From positions 1 to 64,000 of the forward strand of contig NZ_CP027226.1 in assembly GCF_002998295.1 (NCBI RefSeq): 64,000 nucleotides of DNA, read 5' to 3'. Positions 42,857 through 53,262 of the stretch are shown here, in pieces. The translations under genes were made by a program, and so were the position numbers. The notes beneath the pieces were generated by a model, which made no database searches, was not told the origin of the DNA, and worked only from the letters and a program-made list of their open reading frames with translations. How positions within the stretch are numbered: position 1 is the stretch's first letter; every line of letters begins with the position of its first letter. Source of the stretch: Fastidiosipila sanguinis. GTDB lineage: Bacteria > Bacillota > Clostridia > Saccharofermentanales > Fastidiosipilaceae.

Positions 42857-43804
42857 ATGGAAAAGAATATAGTAAATAATATGGAAGAATTAATAGGCAA
42901 AACACCTTTGTTTAAACCTAATAAATGGCTTAAATCACATGGTTTAGAAAATAGCGAATTTGCTTTTAAGCTAGAAGCCCAAAACCCAAGTGGTTCTGTT
43001 AAAGATAGAACAGCTTTAGGTATGATTTTAGCTTTGGAAAAAGCTGGAGAACTTAAAGAGGGTTCTACAATCATTGAGGCGAGCTCAGGAAATATGGCTG
43101 TTAGTTTAGCAGCTATTGCAGCTTCAAGAGGATATAAAGCAGTTTTCACAATGCCAGATACTATGACTGAAGAAAGAAGAAAAATGATTAGTGCTTACGG
43201 TGCGAAGTTGGTTTTGACCCCGGGAGCAGATGGTATGAATGGTGCAATTGCAAAAGCCAAAGAATTAAATGAAGAGATTGAGAACTCAATTATTCCTTCA
43301 CAGTTCAAGAATCCTTCAAACCCCGCCTATCACGATGCTACAACAGGTGTAGAAATTTGGGAGCAAACAGCTGGTGAAGTTGATATCCTTGTAGCAGGCG
43401 TAGGTACAGGTGGTACAATTTCAGGTGCAGGTAAATATCTAAAAGAGAAGAATCCTGAAATTAAAATTTTTGCAGTAGAGCCTAATACTTCTGCAGTTAT
43501 CTCAGGCGAAAACCCAGGTAAACATGGTATTCAAGGAATTGGAGCAGGGTTCATTCCAGATAATTTAAATAAAGATTTACTAGATGATGTAATCCAAGTT
43601 GATACAGACGCTGCAAAAGAAGCAAGTAGAGAATTAGCAAGAACAGAAGGTCTATTAGTTGGTATCTCAAGTGGTGCAGCTTTGGTAGCAGCTAGAAAAG
43701 TTCTAGAAAACCCAGAGTTTGCAGGTAAAAAAGTTGTTACAGTCTTACCAGACTCAGGTGACAGATACTTATCAACAGATACTTTTAAACCAGTTGAAGA
43801 ATAA
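42857..43804 (+). CDS. cysK: Cysteine synthase (O-acetylserine sulfhydrylase)
   Basis: 315 aa, a PLP fold II enzyme making L-cysteine from O-acetylserine and sulfide. The PLP lysine is Lys49 in 'PSGSVKDRTA', the substrate loop is 'EASSGNMAVSLA', and the phosphate loop is 'GTGGTISGAGKYL'. It is followed after 17 bp by cysE, which supplies its substrate, so the two form a cysteine operon. AAAGGAG precedes the ATG. Confidence 0.92.
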   Translation: MEKNIVNNMEELIGKTPLFKPNKWLKSHGLENSEFAFKLEAQNPSGSVKDRTALGMILALEKAGELKEGSTIIEASSGNMAVSLAAIAASRGYKAVFTMPDTMTEERRKMISAYGAKLVLTPGADGMNGAIAKAKELNEEIENSIIPSQFKNPSNPAYHDATTGVEIWEQTAGEVDILVAGVGTGGTISGAGKYLKEKNPEIKIFAVEPNTSAVISGENPGKHGIQGIGAGFIPDNLNKDLLDDVIQVDTDAAKEASRELARTEGLLVGISSGAALVAARKVLENPEFAGKKVVTVLPDSGDRYLSTDTFKPVEE

Positions 43805-43821
43805 TCCTATCGGAGATGTAT

Positions 43822-44685
43822 ATGCACTCATATCAGAATGTATTAACTGAACTAGATTTAGTTTGTCAGAGAAATAATTTGAATAAGGAAAATGTAGAAG
43901 CTATTCCAGAGATTGCTCAAGTTGAGAAGGCTCTGGAGTTAATTCGATCTATAATTTTCCCAGAGTTCTCAAACAAAGGGCATTTGGATATGTCTGCAGA
44001 GTTGGCTCAGTTTGTTGAAATAATGGAAGTGGAGATTTGCAGAAGTCTCAACTTAAAACCAGAAATGAAGAACCTTGAAAAAGTTGAACGTCGTAAAGAT
44101 GCGAAAAAAATCTTAAATGATTATTTATCACAACTTCCAGAAATTTTAGAGCTTTTGTTGGGAGATTTAGAAGCTATTTATGAAGGCGACCCTGCAGCAG
44201 AATCACGAATGGAAATTGCTATTTCCTATCTGTCTTATCAGGCAATTGTAATATATAGATTAGCTCATCCATTCTATGAGGCAGGCGTACCAATAATCCC
44301 AAAGTTGATGTCAGAGTATGCTCATAAAATAACAGGTATAGATATCCATCCAGGTGCTCAAATCGGCAAAAACTTTTTTATAGATCATGGTACAGGAATT
44401 GTTATTGGTGAAACTACAGTTATAGGTGATAATGTAAAGATTTACCAAGGTGTGACTCTGGGGGCTTTGTCCTTGAAAGAAGGAAGAGAGTTGAGAGAAG
44501 TTAAACGTCATCCAACTATTGGAAATAAGGTAGTAATTTATGCTAATGCCACAATATTGGGTGGAGATACAGTTATAGGTGATGGTGTAATTATAGGTGG
44601 TGGTACCTTTATTACTAAATCTGTTGAAGAAAACACACAAGTTTACTTAGATGCTAAAAAATTACCGATTAAGTCAAGAAAATAA
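43822..44685 (+). CDS. cysE: Serine O-acetyltransferase
   Basis: 287 aa; the second ATG (43822) is preferred because CGGAG lies 6 bp before it. The N-terminal helical domain is followed by the left-handed beta-helix with hexapeptide repeats ('GIDIHPGAQIGKNFFIDHG', 'VIGETTVIGDNVKIYQGVTL', 'ATILGGDTVIGDGVIIGGG'). The catalytic His is in 'IDHGTG' with a second in 'VKRHPTIG'. It acetylates serine with acetyl-CoA for cysK. Its long N-terminal part resembles the EpsC type. Confidence 0.93.
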   Translation: MHSYQNVLTELDLVCQRNNLNKENVEAIPEIAQVEKALELIRSIIFPEFSNKGHLDMSAELAQFVEIMEVEICRSLNLKPEMKNLEKVERRKDAKKILNDYLSQLPEILELLLGDLEAIYEGDPAAESRMEIAISYLSYQAIVIYRLAHPFYEAGVPIIPKLMSEYAHKITGIDIHPGAQIGKNFFIDHGTGIVIGETTVIGDNVKIYQGVTLGALSLKEGRELREVKRHPTIGNKVVIYANATILGGDTVIGDGVIIGGGTFITKSVEENTQVYLDAKKLPIKSRK

Positions 44686-44771
44686 ATTGAATTTAGTATA
44701 ATATGTAGAAGGTAATCTAATTATTTTATGATTAGTGCTAATGAGAGAGTACATAATAGAAAGGGTAATGT

Positions 44772-45392
44772 ATGACTTACTTAAATTTAGTAGAGAAAGA
44801 ATTAAATGAATTGAAATCAGCTTTGCACGCTGAGGAAGCTGTTTTACAAGAAAATGAATTCCCTGTAGAAGAATTTGAGACATATACCGTAGGTGATATT
44901 CTAGTTAAGATGAGAAATCACTATGAAACAGCACCTAATGTAAAGCGTACACTAGCAATGCAGGAGAAAGTAAAAATAGATGTTCTATTGAAGAGCATTG
45001 AACATTTAGAAGCGCAATCTGAAGAACTTAACTCTGCAGATGCACACAAGACTCTATTAGAGAATATTGCAGCGGCTAAAGAATATTTTGAGGAGCACAC
45101 TCGTAGACCAGAGTATGCACACTATGCTGATGGTGAGACAGTTGGCCACATGCCAAAATTCATTTACCTAGATGCAACACAAGCACAATACTTCAACGTA
45201 TACTTAGCTTACCAAGATTATGCTAGAGCATTGGAAGCAGAAGGATCATCCCTAGAACTAATTCCTGAGTTTATCAGTGTTGATACAGTATCAGAAGCAA
45301 TGTTCAAATCCTTGATCGATGGTAAAAGTGTTGTGTTTAACCCACAAGGTGATTTGGAATTCTTAGAAAATTTAGAAGCAAAACTTAATTAG
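44772..45392 (+). CDS. Hypothetical protein, 206 aa
   Basis: An acidic soluble protein, largely alpha-helical in its first 110 residues ('LVEKELNELKSALHAEEAVLQE'). A mixed second half contains 'PKFIYLDATQAQYFNVYLAYQDY'. There is no signal peptide. A TATAAT (44697-44702) upstream and AAAGGGT before the ATG support expression. Not recognised. Confidence 0.7.
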   Translation: MTYLNLVEKELNELKSALHAEEAVLQENEFPVEEFETYTVGDILVKMRNHYETAPNVKRTLAMQEKVKIDVLLKSIEHLEAQSEELNSADAHKTLLENIAAAKEYFEEHTRRPEYAHYADGETVGHMPKFIYLDATQAQYFNVYLAYQDYARALEAEGSSLELIPEFISVDTVSEAMFKSLIDGKSVVFNPQGDLEFLENLEAKLN

Positions 45393-45435
45393 ACTTATTA
45401 TTTTAAGTTGAGGTTTATGTAAAATTAATTTATGG

Positions 45436-45492
45436 CCCCAGTACTATGAATCAAGCTGAAGTTACAGAGTTGATTAAAGAGCTGGGGTTTTT
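45436..45492 (+). terminator. Terminator after the 206-aa hypothetical protein
   Basis: Outer stem CCCCAG / CTGGGG and inner stem AATCAA / TTGATT, followed by TTTTTC. Confidence 0.7.
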
Positions 45493-45563
45493 CTGTTTAA
45501 GAATGATGTAATTAATAACTCTCTATTAAAGAAATTGATAAATATAAAAGAAAAGGTGATGAG

Positions 45564-46391
45564 ATGAACGAAAATATAGGTATGACATCCCCAAGCAAGG
45601 AAAAAGATAATAATAGTATTAAAGTTCTAAGTTATAACTTGCGTATGGATAATCCGGACGACCCTCATGTATGGGCAGAAAGAAAAGCGGTTGCTTTTAA
45701 TTTGATTAGAGAAGTTAATCCGGATTTAATTGGTTTGCAGGAAGCTCAGGAACATATGTTTAAAGATGTAAAAGAAGAGTTTGAAGAAACCTATTATATT
45801 TTTGGTGAGCCGAGATCTTTGGAGGAAGGTACTGAAGCGACTCCTGTTTTAGCCAAAAAAGATAGGTTCAATGTACTATATGAGCATAGTTTCATGTTGT
45901 CTGAAACTCCTGATGTAAAATACTCAAAAGGTTGGGATGGGGATCTTGAGCGTATTGCGAGTTTCTTTATTCTTGAAGATAAAGTGGATATGCAAGCGTT
46001 CGTATTTTTAAATACTCATTTTGACCATGCAGGAGTTGAGGCAAGGGTCAATTCCTCTTTTCTTATGAGTCAGATTATTGAGTCTTATCATTTCCAAGGT
46101 TTAGAGTCGATTTTGACAGGTGATTTTAACGCTACACCAGATTTGGACGATATTAAGGGATTGCTAGATAATCCAGAGCTTAATAATTCTTTTGATAGTA
46201 TGACTAGTGAAGAACAAGAAAATTCTTTAAGCTTCCATGTATATACAGGTGAGGTTGAAGGTATGCCAATTGATCATATTTTTGTCAGCAAACCTTGGTC
46301 TTTGCGAAATGTAAAATTGGAAAGATTTTCTGAGAATGGTATTTATCCATCTGACCATTATCCAATTAGTGCAGAAGTTCATAAGGGATAG
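45564..46391 (+). CDS. Endonuclease/exonuclease/phosphatase family hydrolase
   Basis: 275 aa. EEP-fold signature residues are in place: 'SYNLRMDN', 'DLIGLQEAQ', 'LNTHFDHAG', 'LTGDFNATPD', 'IDHIFVS' and the final 'YPSDHYPI'. No signal peptide, so it is cytoplasmic. Members include AP endonucleases, sphingomyelinase-like phosphodiesterases and others. The 'VWAERK' and 'THFDH' context is typical of the uncharacterised bacterial subfamily. AAAGGTGATG precedes the ATG. Confidence 0.85.
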   Translation: MNENIGMTSPSKEKDNNSIKVLSYNLRMDNPDDPHVWAERKAVAFNLIREVNPDLIGLQEAQEHMFKDVKEEFEETYYIFGEPRSLEEGTEATPVLAKKDRFNVLYEHSFMLSETPDVKYSKGWDGDLERIASFFILEDKVDMQAFVFLNTHFDHAGVEARVNSSFLMSQIIESYHFQGLESILTGDFNATPDLDDIKGLLDNPELNNSFDSMTSEEQENSLSFHVYTGEVEGMPIDHIFVSKPWSLRNVKLERFSENGIYPSDHYPISAEVHKG

Positions 46392-46667
46392 AGAATAGAA
46401 TTGTAGTATAGATTTATAGTTTATCTACTGAAAATTTGCTGTGAAAAGAAACTTAATAGTTTTTAAACGTTAAAATCATCATTGGTTTTAACGTTTTTTA
46501 TTGTGTAAAAGCATAAATAGAAAAATTCTTTTATGGCAGTTTCCACACAAAAACACAGCGGAATTCTTAAATTAATAACTGATAATGGCAAAAGTTGTTA
46601 AAATTGACCAATAAAAGCATATAATTTCTTGACAATGTTGCTCATAAGGTATAAGTTTAAATTATTG
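46392..46667 (+). other. Intergenic region upstream of the second GH85 gene
   Basis: Contains the terminator 46465-46496 and two overlapping promoter-like pairs (TTGTTA/TATAAT with 19-bp spacing near 46600-46625, and TTGACA/TATAAG near 46629-46655). No coding sequence supported. Confidence 0.4.
46465..46499 (+). terminator. Intrinsic terminator after the EEP hydrolase gene
   Basis: A perfect 11-bp stem AAACGTTAAAA / TTTTAACGTTT, then TTTA. Confidence 0.88.
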
Positions 46668-46712
46668 ATCTGTGCAACGACGAACAAAAAATATTTTTTG
46701 CACAGATGGAGG
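46668..46712 (+). promoter_or_regulatory. 5' UTR hairpin abutting the ribosome binding site of the second GH85 gene
   Basis: Perfect 10-bp arms ATCTGTGCAA (46668-46677) and TTGCACAGAT (46698-46707). The very next bases are GGAGG (46708-46712). It could stabilise the mRNA or modulate ribosome access. Confidence 0.55.
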
Positions 46713-46718
46713 TATTGT

Positions 46719-49700
46719 ATGAGGAATATATCTAGTAAAAACCGTAAAGCAAAGCGATTTACGCTCTCATTTTTAACATTTGCTTTGGTTTTTATTTTCT
46801 TTATTAAATTAGGCGCTGATAACTGGCCTCTGGATATGGGAAGTGCTCAACCACATTTTGTTGGATATAGAGCAGTTTCTATGTTGAACTGGAGTCCTGA
46901 AACAGATCCATACGCAGAGATGCTACGTTCTAGAGTGCCTTTGCAAACAAGAATAGGACACAACAAAGATACACAGATTAATCCTGATTTAAATGGAAAA
47001 TCTGAAATTATGTTGATGCAGGCTGACTATGGAAACTCTTTCTTTAATAGTACAGCTTTGAATGATACGTATGCCGAGAATGTTTTACAATTTTGGCAAT
47101 ATGTAGACTATTGGTCACCATGGCATGGTGCTGCTACAGCAGAAGTACCATCAGCTTTATATGATCCGAAAACCAGCGATTGGAGAAATCGTGGATTTGA
47201 ATTCGGTTTGTTGAATATACCAAACCCTGCATATACTGACGCTGCACATAGAAATGGTGTTAAATCAATTGCGATTCTCTATGTTGACCCAGCTTTCCGT
47301 CCAGGACAAACTGTAGATGAATTCTTTATCAAGGATGAGAATGGTCGCTACATTATTGCTGATAATATGGTCAAGATGGCTAATTACTATGGATTTGATG
47401 GTTGGTTCATTAACTCAGAAGAGTACAGTAATAGAAAAGATTGGGATGGCTTTAATAACCAATTGCGTGAGCAAGGAATGTATGTAAACTATTACGATAC
47501 AAATAGTAGCTTTAATGCTTCCAAAGCTGAAAATCTAAAACACTCAGATAGTGTATTCGTAAACTATGGCTGGTATGATAAGTCAAGCTACGATTATGCA
47601 GTTAGTAATGGCTATGACCCAATTAAACAAGTATTCATGGGTGTTGAGGCTAACCAAGGTGGCTTTGGCGGTAAACATAATTCAACTAAAATTGAAAATT
47701 TATATGAAAATGCAAACGCAGGTAAGAAGAGTCCAGTTACCTCTTTAGCCTTGTTTACACCATCTGACATGTACCAAAGAGGTATTAATGTTGAAGGAAG
47801 CGAAGAAGCATATCCAGATTATCAATTACCTCAATTCCAGTGGATGGTTGAAGAAAGAGAAAGAATGTATTTCTCTGGTGTTAAATCAGATCCAACAGAT
47901 ACAGGAAGAAAATCAGGATTCAGTAGACCTGATGTTGTTGTTAATGATGCAAGTGGTTGGGCTGGTGTTGCTGACTTCGCCCCAGCTAGATCTGTAATTA
48001 GCGGCAGTAACTTCTACTCTGACTTTAATACAGGAAAAGGTCGTCAATATTTCCTAAACGGTCAAGTTTCAAAAGATGAGTTATGGACTAATATCTCATT
48101 ACAATCAATTCTTCCTTCATGGCAATGGTGGGTAGAGAGTACAGGCAATAAACTTTCTGTAGATTATGATTACGGTAAATCAGATGTAAGATTTGATGCT
48201 AATAATCAAGCAATGAATTTACCTTATGAGCAAGTAGGTGCTTATAACGGTGGTAGTTCATTAGTAATGTATGGAAAATTGACTGAAAGTAATAAAGTTA
48301 ACTTATTCAAAACTGATATTACTGTAGATAATTCTAGTGAACTTAACATAACTTATAAAAAAGTATCAAATGATAGTGCGAAGATGAGCTTAGCACTTCA
48401 ATTTGAAGATGCAGCTGATGCAGTTGAACTTGTTGAACTGAAAAATTCTCAAGCTGCTGGCAATTGGGTTAGTGAAAAAGTTGATCTATCCGCTTACGCA
48501 GGAAGAAAAATTGCCAAGATTAGTCTGCAAATTGATGGTCAAGCAGAGAACTATCAAATGAATATTGGTAGATTAGCAGTAAGCAATAATAAAGCTGCAG
48601 CATCTACTCCAAGTGGATTTAAAGTAGACAAACATTACCACGATGGACAATTACACTTATCTTGGAATCTAGGAAGCTTCGATGAAGTTAATATGTACGA
48701 AGTTTATGCTAAAGATTCATCCGGTAAACAAGTGTTCCTAGGTGGTAATTTCAACGAGAATATTTATGTTAAAAACTTAAACGGATTAAGTGGCGATATA
48801 ACATTACAATTATTTGCTATTAGCAAGAATGGTGAATATAGTGCACCAGCAGAAATAAGTCTATCTAGAAGTCATGCAGCTCAAAATGTTCAAGTCAAAG
48901 AAATATTGAGAGAGAACAAAGTTCAGATGGCAGACGAAAAAGGTAAGATCAATGTTTCATGGAATGCTCCAGCTGCTGGAAATCCAGATTCTTATAGAAT
49001 AACTGTTAATGCACTTTATGTTCCAGAGGGAGCAGAAGAGAAAACTTCATTCCAATTTGATGTCGATGGAAGCTCAGTAAGTGAGTCATTAGATATACCA
49101 TTGAAAGAAGGTTATAGATACGATCTGACAATAGAAAGTATAGTTGGTGGACAAAGTGTAGCATCAGCAAGCTATAGAGGAAGATTATATGATAGTTATA
49201 CAAGACCATATTCTGTTAAAGAAATGGAGATAGATAATGGTAACCAACTATTATTACACTCACCAATTACTGAAGATTGGGATAAATTAGAATATTACTT
49301 CGAAGATTTAACAACTCCAGTAAGAACATTTGTAAGAGCAGAATCTAAAGATTTCCCTAACAAAATTCCATTAACCTTACCTAAGAATGAAGGATTAATT
49401 CAAATTGTATTAACTGACTATTCAGCTAATAGATCAGAAGCTATATTAGTACAGTTAAAAGACAATACTTTAACTGAATTGACGGAATTCATTGATGAAA
49501 CAGATTTCCCTGATCCAGAGTTGTTGAAGGCAGTTAGATCACAAGTTGGTAAATATCGTGAGCTCCTAAAAACCTATAGTGGTGAATTAGATTTAGTAGG
49601 CTTAGATGTTAAAGACTTAAGTGGTATGGATAAATTTGAAAAGCTTTCAACTCTAAAATTAGGAGAAAATCCTAAACTTAAAGAAGTTAAGAACCTAGCT

Positions 49701-52700
49701 AAATCTCTCAAGAGTATAGAATTAGGTGAACTTCCAGAACTAGAACGTTTAGATATATCAGGTTTATCATTAGAGAAGATAGAGGCTAAGGATATTTCTA
49801 CTTCAAAAAATTTAAAATATGTAGATATTTCAAACAATAAATTAGATTTAATGGAAGGTACTGTAGAAAGAAAATTCTTGGATGCAGCAAAAGCAGTTCT
49901 AGAAGGTAATGGCGTTGAATTGGGTGAAAACTTGAAATTCAATATGCAAAGACCTGTTGCATACAATGATCCTCAACTACCTAAAGAACTCAAATATGAA
50001 GTTTCTGAAGGTACTACTTATGATGTTTTAGAAGCCTTGAAGGGCGATAAGACAATTCGTGAAAATAACTACCTCGATTTGAAAGGGCTACAAATCGATG
50101 GCCAAGATGTAATTGCCCCAGACTTCGTTCTAGAAGATAATTTGAGCGACTACTCAAACTATACAGCTAAGATATTCGATTCAAGCACAGCAATGGTTGA
50201 GAATCCAATTTCTGCAGCTAAGACCGAAACATTTGTTGTTAATTACTTCGACCCTGAAGGAAACTTAGTAGGTAAAACCAATTACATAATTGGCGAAGGT
50301 AAAGAAGTTCAAGAAAACCTAGCTCTTAATGCTAAGATTTTAGGTTCAAATAAAGATGGCCATAGAGATTTAGCTTTTGATGGTGACCTAAAGACACAAT
50401 ATGAAGCATGGGGAGGAGGATTCCGAGAAAAACTATGGCTCGCCTTTGATATAGGTGAGAATCCAGTAGCTGATAAATGGATACTATACTCAGATAAAGA
50501 AGATGATCCTGATTACTACGTCAGAAATATTAAATCAGCTCGTCTTGAAGTATTAAATGTAGAAGCTACAGATGAACAATTGAAAGACAATGCTTTCTTA
50601 GCAAATCAAGATAATTGGAAGACAGTTGCTGAGTTTAGCGGCAATGAGGGCTTCCAGGTAGCAAGAGACCTAGAAAAACTTACAGATCGTTACTATAGAT
50701 TTGTAGTGGTTGAATCATCAGGATGGGACTCAGGTGTAATTTCTGAATTGAAGATTGTTGGTGTAAGAGATAATACTTTACAAGCCAAATTCAAACCTGA
50801 GACTCAAGATGTTATTATCAAAGAGGGTGAGCAACTAGACTTAGAGCAAGGATTAGTTAATAAGGCAGACTTACCTGAAGGCACTCAAATTATAAGCAAG
50901 GTAGATAATATTGATACCGAAAAAGCAGGTAAATATCTAGGTCAATTAGAGCTTGTCTTTGCTGACCAAAGTGTTAAAAATGTAGAGATTACAGTATTTG
51001 TAACTCCAAGAGTTGATGTAAATAAAGATCAACTTTCTGAGATGATAGAAAAAGCTAAAGCTATCCCAGAAAAAGGATATACAGAAGCATCAATTCAAAA
51101 ACTAAAAGAAGCTATTGCAGAAGCTGAAGCTGTTAGAGATTTACCAAGTGCTTCACAAGCTGAAGTTGAACAGCAAATTAAGAATCTAACTGAGTCAATA
51201 AGTAACTTAGAGAGATATGCTGTAGTAGCAGAAGAGAATATAGCTCTAAACAAACAAGTGTTAGCATATAACGCTTATGATGAAAATGGAGAGGTAAACA
51301 ACACTGTTACACCAGGACAAGAAATTGAAAAAATAGTTGATGGAAAGCTAGATTCAAAATGGACTCCAGGTGAAATTACAGCCTCAGGTTGGTTCGTAAT
51401 AGATTTAGGACAAGAGTACGTATTAGATTTAGCTAAATTCCATAGCGCATTCCCTTATGAAAGATGGAATTTCGATAAAGGTATAAATACAGCATCCGCT
51501 TCAATTGAAATTTTGCGTGAAGGTGTAGATCCTAATACCTTAACTGATGAAGCTGTAGCAAATAATCCTGATAATTGGTTAGAAATTGCTAAGTTTACTG
51601 ATAATGAAGAGGATATTGCAGAGTTAGATCTAAGAGAAGCTGCACAACGTAAAGCTCGCTACATTAAAGTAAATATACTAGATTCTGGTACAGGTGGAGA
51701 TTACGGTAGAGCAATTAGGCTACATGAGTTTGAACTATTTGGTTCAATTGAAACCCCAGCTGACAAAGAGCAATTGCAAAACAAATATGATGAGTTGAGC
51801 AATATAGATAGAGATAAATATACAGCTGAGAGCTTGAATGCTTTAGACGAAGCTTTGAGAAGTGCGAAAGAATTATTAGATTCACCTGAAGCAGATCAAG
51901 TTCACGTTGATAACGAAATAGTTAAATTAGAAGCTGTTGAGGCATCATTAGTTCTAGTAAGAACTGTATCATTTGATCTTAACTATGAAAATGCTCCAGA
52001 AATGACAAGTCAAAGAGTTGCTAATAATAGTCTTTTGAAAGATGCTTTACCAGATGAGCCAGTCCGCAGTGGATATAAATTCTTAAGATGGACACTAGAT
52101 GGATTAGGACTAAATGGTGATGAGATAGTCAACAAAGATATTACTTTAGTAGCAGAATGGGAAAAATTAACTGACTACACAGAGCTTAGAAACTTGGTAG
52201 CACAGGCTAAAGAAATTAAGGCTGATGACTACACTGAAGAAAGCTTTGCTAATTTAGCAGAAGAAATTTCCAAGGCTGAAAAACTATTAAACGATGACGC
52301 AGCTGCCCAAGAAGAATTAGATGAAGCTGTAGCTAAATTAAATGAGTCTATGGGTAAATTAGAAAAAGTCAAATATGAGTTAACTGTTAAAGGTGCATTA
52401 GCTAAGATATTGAATGTTGAGATCTTGGAAAATAACTTGAAGATGGATGAAGATTTATTCTTAGTATTTGCAGAGAAAGCAAATAATGCAATTAAGACTG
52501 ATCAATATACATTTAATGAGATCTACGATATTAGGTTAGAGAATGCTAAGGGTGAAGAAGTTAAAGCAAACGGAACAGTTAAGTTAGCATTTACTCCAAA
52601 GACAAATGTTTCAGATAAGACAGTCTTGGTACATGAAACTCAAGCTGGTTTAGTAGAGTTAAGCTATGAAAAAGAAGGTAATAGAATTAGCTTCACAACA

Positions 52701-52985
52701 GATGGCTTCTCAAACTTTGGATTAGGTGTTAAGTCAGCAGACAAACCATTCGAGCCAGGCAAACCATCAGAACCAGGTAAACCAAATGAGCCAGGCCAAA
52801 GCGATAAGCCAGGTAATACTGATAAAGGTAATGTCGATAAAGGTAACACCAAACAGACAAGCAAGAAATCGGCTACTAAGACAGGCGCTACAATGAACGT
52901 TGCTCCATACTTGTTGACAATTGTTCTATTCACAACAGCATTTGTAATCGTAGTAGTTAGAAGAAAACTTGATGTCAAAAAGTAA
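46719..52985 (+). CDS. Cell-wall anchored GH85 endo-beta-N-acetylglucosaminidase (EndoD-like)
   Basis: 2088 aa from the ATG at 46719 (GGAGG upstream). An N-terminal signal/transmembrane helix precedes the GH85 domain (about residues 45-440) with catalytic Asn232-x-Glu234 in 'GFDGWFINSEE'. Further on come Fn3/Ig-like beta regions, a leucine-rich-repeat-like segment (about 925-1060, 'LSTLKLGENPKLKEV') and two F5/8-type C carbohydrate-binding modules (about 1200-1350 and 1506-1685). Three FIVAR repeats, one InlB-type repeat and a beta domain shared with the protein at 31947 follow. A Pro/Gly/Lys linker, ATKTG (near 2053), a hydrophobic helix and RRK complete it. The layout matches pneumococcal EndoD, which releases N-glycan cores. 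Unlike its relative at 31947 it has no GH18 domain. Confidence 0.9.
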   Translation: MRNISSKNRKAKRFTLSFLTFALVFIFFIKLGADNWPLDMGSAQPHFVGYRAVSMLNWSPETDPYAEMLRSRVPLQTRIGHNKDTQINPDLNGKSEIMLMQADYGNSFFNSTALNDTYAENVLQFWQYVDYWSPWHGAATAEVPSALYDPKTSDWRNRGFEFGLLNIPNPAYTDAAHRNGVKSIAILYVDPAFRPGQTVDEFFIKDENGRYIIADNMVKMANYYGFDGWFINSEEYSNRKDWDGFNNQLREQGMYVNYYDTNSSFNASKAENLKHSDSVFVNYGWYDKSSYDYAVSNGYDPIKQVFMGVEANQGGFGGKHNSTKIENLYENANAGKKSPVTSLALFTPSDMYQRGINVEGSEEAYPDYQLPQFQWMVEERERMYFSGVKSDPTDTGRKSGFSRPDVVVNDASGWAGVADFAPARSVISGSNFYSDFNTGKGRQYFLNGQVSKDELWTNISLQSILPSWQWWVESTGNKLSVDYDYGKSDVRFDANNQAMNLPYEQVGAYNGGSSLVMYGKLTESNKVNLFKTDITVDNSSELNITYKKVSNDSAKMSLALQFEDAADAVELVELKNSQAAGNWVSEKVDLSAYAGRKIAKISLQIDGQAENYQMNIGRLAVSNNKAAASTPSGFKVDKHYHDGQLHLSWNLGSFDEVNMYEVYAKDSSGKQVFLGGNFNENIYVKNLNGLSGDITLQLFAISKNGEYSAPAEISLSRSHAAQNVQVKEILRENKVQMADEKGKINVSWNAPAAGNPDSYRITVNALYVPEGAEEKTSFQFDVDGSSVSESLDIPLKEGYRYDLTIESIVGGQSVASASYRGRLYDSYTRPYSVKEMEIDNGNQLLLHSPITEDWDKLEYYFEDLTTPVRTFVRAESKDFPNKIPLTLPKNEGLIQIVLTDYSANRSEAILVQLKDNTLTELTEFIDETDFPDPELLKAVRSQVGKYRELLKTYSGELDLVGLDVKDLSGMDKFEKLSTLKLGENPKLKEVKNLAKSLKSIELGELPELERLDISGLSLEKIEAKDISTSKNLKYVDISNNKLDLMEGTVERKFLDAAKAVLEGNGVELGENLKFNMQRPVAYNDPQLPKELKYEVSEGTTYDVLEALKGDKTIRENNYLDLKGLQIDGQDVIAPDFVLEDNLSDYSNYTAKIFDSSTAMVENPISAAKTETFVVNYFDPEGNLVGKTNYIIGEGKEVQENLALNAKILGSNKDGHRDLAFDGDLKTQYEAWGGGFREKLWLAFDIGENPVADKWILYSDKEDDPDYYVRNIKSARLEVLNVEATDEQLKDNAFLANQDNWKTVAEFSGNEGFQVARDLEKLTDRYYRFVVVESSGWDSGVISELKIVGVRDNTLQAKFKPETQDVIIKEGEQLDLEQGLVNKADLPEGTQIISKVDNIDTEKAGKYLGQLELVFADQSVKNVEITVFVTPRVDVNKDQLSEMIEKAKAIPEKGYTEASIQKLKEAIAEAEAVRDLPSASQAEVEQQIKNLTESISNLERYAVVAEENIALNKQVLAYNAYDENGEVNNTVTPGQEIEKIVDGKLDSKWTPGEITASGWFVIDLGQEYVLDLAKFHSAFPYERWNFDKGINTASASIEILREGVDPNTLTDEAVANNPDNWLEIAKFTDNEEDIAELDLREAAQRKARYIKVNILDSGTGGDYGRAIRLHEFELFGSIETPADKEQLQNKYDELSNIDRDKYTAESLNALDEALRSAKELLDSPEADQVHVDNEIVKLEAVEASLVLVRTVSFDLNYENAPEMTSQRVANNSLLKDALPDEPVRSGYKFLRWTLDGLGLNGDEIVNKDITLVAEWEKLTDYTELRNLVAQAKEIKADDYTEESFANLAEEISKAEKLLNDDAAAQEELDEAVAKLNESMGKLEKVKYELTVKGALAKILNVEILENNLKMDEDLFLVFAEKANNAIKTDQYTFNEIYDIRLENAKGEEVKANGTVKLAFTPKTNVSDKTVLVHETQAGLVELSYEKEGNRISFTTDGFSNFGLGVKSADKPFEPGKPSEPGKPNEPGQSDKPGNTDKGNVDKGNTKQTSKKSATKTGATMNVAPYLLTIVLFTTAFVIVVVRRKLDVKK

Positions 52986-53031
52986 TAAATTTACTTTGCG
53001 ATAAGACTTAAATAATTAAGTTTAATTAATA

Positions 53032-53080
53032 AAACGGAGTACTACAGAATTAAAATCTGTAAGTGCTCCGTTTGTTTTTG
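53032..53080 (+). terminator. Terminator after the second GH85 gene
   Basis: AAACGGAG / CTCCGTTT with an inner ACAGA/TCTGT helix, followed by GTTTTTG. Confidence 0.8.
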
Positions 53081-53262
53081 TACCCTTTTAGTGTTTAGTA
53101 ATTAATTTAGTGCTATTTTAGTCTTTGCTTATTAATAAATAATGAACATTTAAACCTAATGTCACTTTAGTTCAACATAAAAGAACTCAAGTGTTAGTAT
53201 TAGATTGTAGTCTAAATTACATAAAGGCTACTTAGATATAAGTATATGAGGAGGTACTAAGG

